Positions 53,751-60,914 of a stretch of DNA of 64,000 nt are shown here, piece after piece (position 1 is the stretch's first letter; each line of letters starts with the position of its first letter). The notes below the pieces were generated by a model. That model searched no databases. It was not told the DNA's origin and saw only the letters and a list, made by a program, of their open reading frames with translations. The translations under genes and the position numbers were made by a program. The stretch is from Glycomyces lechevalierae (GTDB lineage: Bacteria; Actinomycetota; Actinomycetes; Mycobacteriales; Micromonosporaceae). The DNA is taken from NCBI RefSeq assembly GCF_027622945.1, contig NZ_JAPZVQ010000004.1, forward strand, positions 124,001 to 188,000, in the 5' to 3' direction.

Positions 53751-53784
53751 GAGCCGCGCTACCTCCGGGTTTAGGCTGGGCCGC

Positions 53785-54564
53785 ATGCCTGCACCGCTCA
53801 CCGAGACCCGGACCACCCCGGGCGGCCTCATCCGGCACTGGCGCACCCAGCGGCACCTGACCCAGCAGGAGCTCGCGATCCAGTGCCGCATCTCCTCCCG
53901 GCACCTGAGCTTCATCGAGACCGGCCGCTCCAACCCGACCGCCGCGATGGTCCTCAAGGTCTGCGAGGAACTCGACGTGCCACTCCGCCACCGCAACGAC
54001 ATCCTCATGGCCGCCGGCCACGCCCCCGCCTACACCGAGACCGCCCTCGACCAGCCGTCGATGAGCAGCATCGGCCAGGCCCTCATGCAGATCCTCGACG
54101 GCCACATGCCCTACCCCGCCGTCGTCGTCGACCGCCACTGGAACATGGTCGACGCCAACCCCGGGATCGACCGGCTCCTCGACGGCTGCGCGCCCGAACT
54201 CCTCGAACCCCCTGTCAACGTCCTGCGACTCAGCCTGCACCCCGACGGCGTCGCGCCCCGCATCCGCAACCTCCCGCAATGGCGGGCCCACATCTTGACG
54301 CGCCTCGACCACCAGATCCGCACCACCGGCGATCCCGAACTCGAGTCCCTGCGCGACGAACTCCGCGCCTACCCGGGAGGCATCGACCCCTCCCCGCCGC
54401 ACAGCCTCGTCGTCCCGCTCCGCATCGACACCCCCGGCGGCGTCCTCTCCTTCTTCAGCACCACAACGGTCTTCGGCACCCCGATGGACGTCACCGTCGC
54501 CGAACTCGCCATCGAAGCCTTCTACCCCGCGAACCCCGAAACCGCCGCCGCCCTGAACCGCTAG
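53785..54564 (+). CDS. XRE-family regulator with MmyB-like C-terminal domain
   Basis: 259 residues from ATG 53785. The helix-turn-helix is at residues about 14-68 (GGLIRHWRTQRHLTQQELAIQCRISSRHLSFIETGRSNPTAAMVLKVCEELDVPL). The C-terminal part (MLDGH-like YPAVVVDRHWNMVDANPGIDRLLDG ... LRLSLHPDGVAPRIRNLPQWRAHILTRL) is the MmyB/PAS-like ligand domain common in actinobacteria. Convergent 4-bp overlap with the ankyrin gene. Likely regulates the divergent NTF2-like gene. Confidence 0.9.
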   Translation: MPAPLTETRTTPGGLIRHWRTQRHLTQQELAIQCRISSRHLSFIETGRSNPTAAMVLKVCEELDVPLRHRNDILMAAGHAPAYTETALDQPSMSSIGQALMQILDGHMPYPAVVVDRHWNMVDANPGIDRLLDGCAPELLEPPVNVLRLSLHPDGVAPRIRNLPQWRAHILTRLDHQIRTTGDPELESLRDELRAYPGGIDPSPPHSLVVPLRIDTPGGVLSFFSTTTVFGTPMDVTVAELAIEAFYPANPETAAALNR

Positions 54565-55463
54565 GCGTAGGCCCTTCCGCCGCGGGCGCGCAGCTCGTCC
54601 CGGATCTCGGCCGAGCCGTCGGCGGCGAGGTCGACGATGCTGCGGCCCGACCGGTCCCGCGCGTCGATGTCCGCGCCGTGATCGAGCAGGGCCTTGGTCA
54701 CGGCCCAGCGTTCGTCATCGAGCGCCTCGAGGGCGGACGCCGTGCGCCCCTTCGCATCGGCCGCGGCGAACAGCGGCGCATTGCCATACTCGGCTTGGAG
54801 GTTCGGGTCGGCGCCGGACGCCAGCAGCGCGGCGACCTCCGCGAGGTCGCCACCGGCCACGGCGTGGTGCAGCGGGGACATACCTCGGGCGTCAAGGGAG
54901 TTCGGCCCGTCCTCGCGGTCGACGGGCTGCAGCTCGAAGACGGCCACGGCCTCATCCTGGTGAGGAGAGGCGGCGCTGGCCCCGAAGAGGAGCCTGGCGC
55001 CCGGGAAGAGTCCGGCCGCGGCACCCAGATAGAAGTCGTCGAACCAGTCCGCCGAGGTGATGAACTCCATCGGGGCGTAATAGCCGCTGAACAGGAAGAA
55101 GAGCGCCTCCCGACCCGGCGTCCGCTGCAACGCGAGCAGAGCGAGGGCGGCCCGTTTGCCCTCCTCCTCTTCGAACTCGTCGTCCTCCATGTCCTCTTCG
55201 AAGTAGTTCGACCACTGCCCCCGGACCGCATCGTCGTAGGTCGTCGCCAGCTCCCCGCCGAGCTTCTCGAAGGCCTCGGCGGCGGTGGCGGCGGTGCCCC
55301 AGACCTCGAGGTGTTCGAGGTCCTCGTCGTAGTCCTCATCGTCCTCGTCGATCACGGCCTCGGGGTTGTACCCGACCACGACGTACCCGCCCGACCGGCG
55401 GGGCCCGGCCGGCCGGCCAGCGTCGACGTCGGCCAGCAGTTGCACGATCTCCTGGATATCCAT
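54561..55463 (-). CDS. Ankyrin-repeat protein
   Basis: 300 residues from ATG 55463. The N-terminal 190 residues are acidic (IDEDDEDYDEDLEHLEVWG; FEEDMEDDEFEEEEGKRA) and not recognisable. From about 195 come at least three ankyrin repeats: GMSPLHHAVAGGDLAEVAALLASGADPNLQ, GNAPLFAAADAKGRTASALEALDD, WAVTKALLDHGADIDARDRSGRSIVDLAAD. Probably a cytoplasmic binding protein; partner unknown. Confidence 0.82.
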   Translation of the reverse strand: MDIQEIVQLLADVDAGRPAGPRRSGGYVVVGYNPEAVIDEDDEDYDEDLEHLEVWGTAATAAEAFEKLGGELATTYDDAVRGQWSNYFEEDMEDDEFEEEEGKRAALALLALQRTPGREALFFLFSGYYAPMEFITSADWFDDFYLGAAAGLFPGARLLFGASAASPHQDEAVAVFELQPVDREDGPNSLDARGMSPLHHAVAGGDLAEVAALLASGADPNLQAEYGNAPLFAAADAKGRTASALEALDDERWAVTKALLDHGADIDARDRSGRSIVDLAADGSAEIRDELRARGGRAYA

Positions 55464-55598
55464 GCCCGCCACTATGACAAGCGACTGCGACATTCCAACG
55501 GCCGCAACAGGGGCGGCAATGGACGCGGAACGCCTTCGTTGCCGGGCACGCCCGGGTAGTATCGGTCGCTCCTCGATGCCGAGACTCCCTGGAGCAAC

Positions 55599-56222
55599 AT
55601 GCCTTTCCTGGACTTGCCCGACTGCGTCAATGCCCGCGACCTCGGCGGGACGCCCCTCATCGGCGGCGGTTCGGTTCGCGCGAACGCGCTGCTGCGGTCG
55701 GACAACCATGACCTGCTCACCGAAGCGGGCATCGCCGCCGTTCGGGGGCTCGGCGTCAGGCGGATCATCGATCTTCGGCATGGGTGGGAGGCCGACGAGT
55801 TCCCGAGTCCGTTCCGGGACGACGAGATCTATCTGAACCTCCCGCTCCTCGGCGTCTACCCGGGGTTCGATCCGACTGCGCCCGATGACTACCGGCCCGA
55901 GGTCGACCACGCTCCCGAACGAGTCGCGGCCGCGTTCATCGCCCTCGCCGAAGCGCCCGCCGGGCCCGTGCTGGTGCACTGCCACGCAGGCAGAGACCGC
56001 GCCGGGATCATGACGGCGCTGGCTCTGGCGGTCGCCGGTGCGGCGCATGACGTCATCGTCGCCGACTACGCCCTTACTGAAGGCGCCGAAGCGAAGACGA
56101 TGCAGGACCTGCTCGACCACTTCGACAGCGAGCACGGCGGAGTGTCGGCGTACCTGCAGAAGGCCGGTGTCGAGAGCCGGCACCTGGAAGCGGTGCGACG
56201 CCGCCTCGCCGTCGCGGGCTAG
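55599..56222 (+). CDS. Tyrosine-protein phosphatase (Y_phosphatase3/DSP-like)
   Basis: 207 residues. P-loop signature H-C-H-A-G-R-D-R-A-G near residue 128 with catalytic Cys; NARDLGG near 11 and LLRSDNHDLLTEAGIAAVRGLGVRRIIDLRHGWEADE near 32-65 are typical of the bacterial tyrosine phosphatase (YkrX/IphP-like) family. Could act on phosphotyrosine or phosphoinositides. Ends overlapping the convergent NUDIX gene by 4 bp. Confidence 0.88.
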   Translation: MPFLDLPDCVNARDLGGTPLIGGGSVRANALLRSDNHDLLTEAGIAAVRGLGVRRIIDLRHGWEADEFPSPFRDDEIYLNLPLLGVYPGFDPTAPDDYRPEVDHAPERVAAAFIALAEAPAGPVLVHCHAGRDRAGIMTALALAVAGAAHDVIVADYALTEGAEAKTMQDLLDHFDSEHGGVSAYLQKAGVESRHLEAVRRRLAVAG

Positions 56223-56728
56223 CCCTCGTCGCCGATGCCGGTGGGGCCCAGTTCGATGCGGCTGGTCTCAACGGTCTCGCCGTCGGCGGCGAACTCGAAC
56301 GTCGCCGTGAGGTGCGGGCCGTCCATTACTTGGAGCAGCCAGTACTGGTTGTCGTCCCACATGTCTTGAACGGGCAGGTCGTCGAGCGGGCACCAGCGCG
56401 GCGCGATCTCGTCGCACTCCCGGGCCTCGCCGGTGAAGCGGTCGCCGACGAACACGATGACCTGCATGTCCCACTCGGGCTTCGCGGGGAACAGGAACGT
56501 CAGGGCGGCCGCCTCGCGCAGGTCGGCGGGCTCGACCTGGATGCCGGACTCCTCGGCGACCTCGCGCACCGTGGCTGCGAGCGGGGTCTCGCCGGGTTCG
56601 ACGTGCCCGCCGAGGCCGACGATCTTGCCGGTGCCGAATCCGGTCTTCTTCCGGCCGAGCAGCACTTCGCGCCGACCGGTAGGGGAGTGGCGGGTCAGAA
56701 GGCAGGGGCACATGGGCGTCAAGGTCAC
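56219..56728 (-). CDS. NUDIX hydrolase (MutT-like)
   Basis: 169 residues from GTG 56728 (ATG 56713 alternative). NUDIX box GGHVEPGETPLAATVREVAEESGI is complete (G-x5-E-x7-R-E-x2-E-E-x-G-I). The flanking KKTGFGTGKIVGLGG and CPLDDLPVQDMWDDNQYWL fit the 8-oxo-dGTP/oxidised purine diphosphatase group (MTH1-like), since WDDNQYW lines the base pocket in that group. Role: nucleotide pool sanitation, inferred. Confidence 0.88.
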   Translation of the reverse strand: MTLTPMCPCLLTRHSPTGRREVLLGRKKTGFGTGKIVGLGGHVEPGETPLAATVREVAEESGIQVEPADLREAAALTFLFPAKPEWDMQVIVFVGDRFTGEARECDEIAPRWCPLDDLPVQDMWDDNQYWLLQVMDGPHLTATFEFAADGETVETSRIELGPTGIGDEG

Positions 56729-56767
56729 CCCCGCATCTTCGCAGAGGCCGGGCCGCCCGGCGAGAAG

Positions 56768-56793
56768 CCGGTGGACCGCATTCGGTCCACCGG
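56768..56793. terminator. Hairpin between the NUDIX and RibD-like genes
   Basis: Perfect 11-bp stem CCGGTGGACCG / CGGTCCACCGG with a CATT loop, just after the RibD-like stop (56802, minus strand). Its loop sequence matches the unit of the 12-bp tandem repeat at 38619. Confidence 0.7.
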
Positions 56794-56801
56794 CATTCGG
56801 A

Positions 56802-57452
56802 TTACTTGCGCCAGAAGAGGTGGTGGATGACATCGCCGCCGGGGCTCGGGACGATGTCGAGGTGGAAGCGGTCGCGGAGTTCGTCCGGGGATTCCCAGAG
56901 GCGGGCGCCGGAGCCGAGTTCGATCTTGGGAGAGACAGCCACATGCAGGGTGTCGACGAGGTCGGCCTCCAGGAACTCACGGATCACGGACGCGCCGCCG
57001 CCGAGGCGGACGTCCTTGCCCTGCGCCGCCTCGCGCGCGCGTTCGAGCACGGTGGCCGGGTCGTCGTCGGTGAAGTGGAAGGTCGTGTCCGAGAGCGTGA
57101 AGGAGGGCCGGAGGTGGTGGGTCATGACGAAGACGGGGGTGTGGAACGGCGGCTCGTCGCCCCACCAGCCCTTCCAGTCGTAGTTCTCCCAGGGCCCGCG
57201 GTGAGGGCTGAACTTGTGGGCGCCCATGATCTCCGCGCCGATGTTGTTGGCGAAGTCGCGGGTGAAGTAGTCGTCGAGGCCGCGGCTCCCGCCGGGGTCG
57301 GTGCGGTTGGGCCAGCTCGCGGTCGCCCCGGCCCAGGCGAACATCGTGCCCGGGTCGGCGTGGCCGAAGGGGCGCTCGAGGGACTGCCCGTCGCCGGCGC
57401 CGAAGCCGTCGGCGGAGACGTTGAAGTTCTGGACCCTGAGAAGCTGGCTCAT
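56802..57452 (-). CDS. Dihydrofolate reductase-like (RibD C-terminal) protein
   Basis: 216 residues. RibD_C features: MSQLLRVQNFNVSADGFGAGDGQS at the start, EIMGAHKFSPHRGPWENYDWKGWWGD, PVFVMTHHLRPSFTLSDTTFHF, VRLGGGASVIREFLEADLVDTLHVAVSP (NADPH loop G-G-G-A-S) and DVIHHLFWRK. Stand-alone dihydrofolate reductase-like proteins of this group are frequent in actinobacteria without known substrate. Confidence 0.85.
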   Translation of the reverse strand: MSQLLRVQNFNVSADGFGAGDGQSLERPFGHADPGTMFAWAGATASWPNRTDPGGSRGLDDYFTRDFANNIGAEIMGAHKFSPHRGPWENYDWKGWWGDEPPFHTPVFVMTHHLRPSFTLSDTTFHFTDDDPATVLERAREAAQGKDVRLGGGASVIREFLEADLVDTLHVAVSPKIELGSGARLWESPDELRDRFHLDIVPSPGGDVIHHLFWRK

Positions 57453-57578
57453 GAGGCTTCCTTCCGTCGCTCATTTGCGGTGACGCCAATGAGACTGCGC
57501 GAGCCGCGCGGATTCATCGCCGGTGACGAACGGCGGCGACGTGAACTATGCCACTTCGCACGCGGCGCCGCCGGAAGT

Positions 57579-58166
57579 TCAGGTGGCGAGGAAGCGGATG
57601 TCGTCGGCGAAGCGCTTCGGGTCGTTGAAGTGGGGGAACTCGCCGTCGGTCCGGTAGACGGCGCACGCGGCCTCGGGGATGCGGTCCTGCAGCCAGGGCT
57701 CATACGCCGGTGGCGGAGCGCTGGCGAAGATCGTGAGGTAGCGGCCGCGGAGCTTGCGGGGACCGGCGGCGATCTCCGAGCGGGCGCGCTCGGCGTCCGG
57801 GTCGGGATGCGGTTCGTCAAGGCGCCGTTCGATGTTGACGACGGCATGGGCGAGGTAGCGGGCCGCGAAGAGGGACGCGACGAGCGCGGCGTCGCCGTGC
57901 CCGGCGATGACCGGCGCGCGGGTGCCCATGGCCGCGACGTAGATCGCGAGGCGCTCGGCCTGGTCGTCGATCGAACGCCGGGCGGGGAGGTCGAGGACGG
58001 CGACGGCGTGCTCGTCGGCGAGGCGGGCCGCGACCGGCCACCACGCGGAGCGGTCGGTGCCGGCCGCGTTGAGGAGGAGGACGGGGCGGCCGTCGGCGCC
58101 CCAGCGGTCGCCGTCATGTTCGCGGTCGGGGTCTTGAAGGAGGTCTTCGAAGCGCAGGGCAGGCAT
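57579..58166 (-). CDS. Alpha/beta hydrolase-like protein lacking the usual nucleophile serine
   Basis: 195 residues. VLLLNAAGTDRSAWWPVAARLADEHAVAVLDLPARR matches the first strands and oxyanion region of the fold. The nucleophile elbow reads A-G-H-G-D-A-A where G-x-S-x-G is expected, so Gly-Asp replaces Ser; a late DGEFPHFNDPKRFADDIRFL could hold the His. It may use Asp, as in dehalogenases, or be non-catalytic. The protein is shorter than usual (lid probably reduced). Confidence 0.65.
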   Translation of the reverse strand: MPALRFEDLLQDPDREHDGDRWGADGRPVLLLNAAGTDRSAWWPVAARLADEHAVAVLDLPARRSIDDQAERLAIYVAAMGTRAPVIAGHGDAALVASLFAARYLAHAVVNIERRLDEPHPDPDAERARSEIAAGPRKLRGRYLTIFASAPPPAYEPWLQDRIPEAACAVYRTDGEFPHFNDPKRFADDIRFLAT

Positions 58167-58262
58167 GGCGTGGCTCCTGTCGAATGGTCGGCGTGTGTGG
58201 CGTCGTCGGCCGGGCAGGGCAGGACGGAGGCCGCCGCGTCGAACGCGGCGACGGTGGGGGCG

Positions 58263-58907
58263 TTACGCCGTCGAAGGAGGGGAGCGGCCCGCGCATATGC
58301 CGGTGAAGGCGGCGCGCCGGGAGGACGCCCGCCGCGCGGCTATCGCTGAGAGCCGGTGCGGCGCAAGCGGACGTCGCCGGTCGAGCAGTGCGGCGACGCC
58401 GCGAACCGTGCCGAGGCAGTACCGCCACAGGAGCGACGTGCCGGTGCCGATCGCGGCGTAGACCGCAAGGCCGATGAGGAGCACCATGAGCGGCGGCACC
58501 GGGTGGTCCCCGGCGACGACCCGTTCGGCGACGTCGGTGGTGAGGAACGCCCCGACCGAGACGAAGGCCGAGAGTCGCATGGTGCGCTTGCGGTCAGGGC
58601 CGCCGAGGCGACCGATGCCGGGAGCCGCGAGGAGTGCGAGAAGCGAGCCGAGCGCCAGGAATCCGGCGAAGAGGGCGGCCTCGCCCGCGTACCGGTCGAC
58701 GCGCCACACGTCCGTGGCGGCGCCGTCGACATGGCAGTGCGCGAGGAGCCAGGACGAGATGCCATGGGCCGCAATCCATCCGAGGATCCCGAAGGCGAGC
58801 GCGGAGCCCGCCGTGAGGAGGCCTGCGCCGGTGAGACTGCGCTGGCTGGTACGACTGCGCTGGCCGGTACGACTGCGCTGGCCGGTACGACTGCGCTGCT
58901 TCCGGAT
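58263..58907 (-). CDS. Four-helix membrane protein with a probable ATC start codon
   Basis: 214 codons if read from ATC at 58907, where AGGAGG is exactly six bases upstream. No ATG, GTG or TTG exists in this frame until GTG 58709, which would remove the first hydrophobic helix (GSALAFGILGWIAAHGISSWLLA). Helices continue AALFAGFLALGSLLALLAAPG, MRLSAFVSVGAFLTTDVAE and PLMVLLIGLAVYAAIGTGTSLLW, then a basic tail. The first 22 residues are copies of Q-R-S-R-T-G, encoded by an 18-bp tandem repeat. The family is not recognised. Either a rare start codon, a mutated ATG or a sequencing error. Confidence 0.55.
   Translation of the reverse strand: MRKQRSRTGQRSRTGQRSRTSQRSLTGAGLLTAGSALAFGILGWIAAHGISSWLLAHCHVDGAATDVWRVDRYAGEAALFAGFLALGSLLALLAAPGIGRLGGPDRKRTMRLSAFVSVGAFLTTDVAERVVAGDHPVPPLMVLLIGLAVYAAIGTGTSLLWRYCLGTVRGVAALLDRRRPLAPHRLSAIAARRASSRRAAFTGICAGRSPPSTA
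58836..58898. repeat. 18-bp tandem repeat encoding Q-R-S-R-T-G
   Basis: Three and a half copies of ACTGCGCTGGCCGGTACG (first copy has one change) in frame within the 5' end of the membrane-protein gene on the minus strand, giving a basic N-terminus. Confidence 0.85.
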
Positions 58908-59123
58908 GGCGGTCCTCCTCGGTGCGGCTTGGTACCGGTGCGACGCGCTGAGTCTACGAGTCGAAGTGAGGCAATTTCACCGAGGGTCCGATTCGTACCG
59001 TCCCGGCGGTGCCTTCTCGTCAGTGCTTCCTATCGGTCTTCTTGTCGGTGCGACCTTCGTCTCCCCGCGTCGAGTCCGGACGGTGAAAAGCGCTGGTACG
59101 CACCCGTTCGAGGGGTTAATCGA

Positions 59124-59153
59124 TTGCCGGGTGTCGCACCCTCCCTTTACGCT
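59124..59153 (+). promoter_or_regulatory. Leaderless promoter of ABC exporter operon 2
   Basis: TTGCCG at 59124, TACGCT at 59148, spacing 18, and GTG six bases later at 59160, with GGTTAATCGA directly upstream. Same architecture as 49049-49087. Confidence 0.6.
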
Positions 59154-59159
59154 CGGCTA

Positions 59160-60914
59160 GTGAGGTTCCTCCGCGCCCCCGTGCTGCCGCTCGACGATCC
59201 GCTGCTCCCCGAAGGGACCAGGGGCGACCCGTCGTCCGTCGCGTCCGCGAAGCAGCCGCCGACAGAGCCCTGGCGCCTCCTCGTGTGGCTCGCCGGGCGC
59301 CGCAAAGGCCTCATGCTCTCCGCGCTCATCACCTCCGGGATCGCGCTCGGCGCGCTCCCGGTGCTGCCGTTCTTCCTCACCGGCGCCGTCGACCACGGTC
59401 TGCGCGAACGGGACTGGGGCGCGCTCACGTTCTGGTCGCTCGGCATGGTCCTCGCCGGGCTCGTTACCGCCGCGATGATCGTCTGGTCGCACCGCCTCAC
59501 CGTGTTCTGGCGCGCGGACGCCTCCTACCGCGTCCTGCAGCTCGCCACCCGCAAAGTGAACCGGCTCGGCGACGACCTGCGCAAGAAGCTCACCACCGGC
59601 GAGGTCGTGAGCGTCGGCGCCACGGACATCAACCGGATCTCGTGGGCGATCGACTCGCTCGCCCCCACCGCGGGCTGCCTCACCGGCCTCATCGCCGTGG
59701 GCGTGCTCCTGTTCAACACCTCGGTCGCCTTGGGCCTCACCATCTTCATCGGCGTGTTCGTCGTCGGCCTCATCACCGGCCCGCTGCTCACCCGCCTCCA
59801 GAACCGCCAGGAGCAGTACCGCGAACGCGTCGGCGACATCACCGAGCGCGCCTCGGACATCGTCTCCGGCCTGCGCGTGCTGCGCGGCATCGGCGGCGAG
59901 GCCCGCTTCAACGCCTCCTACCGCCGCGACTCGGACGCGCTGCGCTCCGCCGGGTACAAGGTCGCCGGGCCCACCGCCTGGCTCAACTCCCTCGGCGAGG
60001 GCACGCCCGCGATCCTCCTCGGCGTCGTCATCTGGATCGCCGCCCGCCAGGTCGCGGCCGGGGACCTGACGCCGGGCCAGATGGTCGCCGCGTTCGGGTA
60101 CACGAGCGCGATGCTGCTGCCCGTGCACTGGCTCATCGGCTGCACCTACCGCATCATCGAAGGCCGCGTCGCCGCCGGCAAGGTCTGCGAACTGCTCAGC
60201 ACCCCCGAACGCGAGGTCTCCGGCGAGATCATGCCCGGCCCGCGCGAAGGCGCCGAGCTCCACGACCCCGAGTCCGGGCTCACGGTCGCGGGCGGCGAGC
60301 TCCTCGCCGTCGCCTCCTCCGACTCCGAGCAGGTCGCCGAGGTCTTCGACCGGCTCGGCGGGTTCACCGAGTCCGAGGCGCGGTTCGGCACTGTCCCTGT
60401 GGCGCAACTGGACCGGGACGAGCTGCGCCGCCGCGTGCTCGTCGCCGACCACGACGCCTACCTCTTCGCCGGCACGGTCGCCGCGGCCGTCGCCGCCCGC
60501 GACGGGCGCGACCGCGTGGAGGCCGCGATCGAGGCCGCCTCGGCGCACGACGTCATCGAGGCCCTGCCCGACGGCCTCGACACCGAGGTCGACAACCAGG
60601 CCCGCACCCTCTCCGGGGGCCAGCGCCAGCGGCTGCGCCTCGCCCGCGCGATCGCCGCCGACCCCGAGGCCCTGCTCCTGCACGAGCCGACCTCCGCGGT
60701 CGACTCCCACACCGAGGCCCGCATCGTCGACCGCCTCGCCGAGACCCGCGGCGGCCGCGCCACCGCCATCGCCACCACCTCGCCGCTGTGGCTCGGCCGC
60801 GCCGACAAGGTCGCGTTCGTCCAGGGCGGCAAGGTCGTCGCCCACGGCACGCACCGCGAGCTGATCGCCGCGCACGCCGACTACCGCGCACTCGTGACCC
60901 GGGGAGAGTCCTGA
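59160..60914 (+). CDS. Heterodimeric ABC exporter, subunit with degenerate Walker motifs (operon 2)
   Basis: 584 residues from GTG 59160. Paralogue of the protein at 49085, recognisable along its whole length (for example LRAPVLPLDDP, HRLTVFWRADASYRVLQLATRK, GLRVLRGIGGEARFNASYRRDS, GQMVAAFGYTSAMLLPVHWLIG). LSGGQRQRLRLARAI is intact; Walker A is missing (GGELLAVASSDSEQVAEVF), Walker B reads L-L-L-H-E-P-T, and the H-loop region is TTSPLWLG. Its stop overlaps the next start by one base (TGATG). Confidence 0.9.
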   Translation: MRFLRAPVLPLDDPLLPEGTRGDPSSVASAKQPPTEPWRLLVWLAGRRKGLMLSALITSGIALGALPVLPFFLTGAVDHGLRERDWGALTFWSLGMVLAGLVTAAMIVWSHRLTVFWRADASYRVLQLATRKVNRLGDDLRKKLTTGEVVSVGATDINRISWAIDSLAPTAGCLTGLIAVGVLLFNTSVALGLTIFIGVFVVGLITGPLLTRLQNRQEQYRERVGDITERASDIVSGLRVLRGIGGEARFNASYRRDSDALRSAGYKVAGPTAWLNSLGEGTPAILLGVVIWIAARQVAAGDLTPGQMVAAFGYTSAMLLPVHWLIGCTYRIIEGRVAAGKVCELLSTPEREVSGEIMPGPREGAELHDPESGLTVAGGELLAVASSDSEQVAEVFDRLGGFTESEARFGTVPVAQLDRDELRRRVLVADHDAYLFAGTVAAAVAARDGRDRVEAAIEAASAHDVIEALPDGLDTEVDNQARTLSGGQRQRLRLARAIAADPEALLLHEPTSAVDSHTEARIVDRLAETRGGRATAIATTSPLWLGRADKVAFVQGGKVVAHGTHRELIAAHADYRALVTRGES

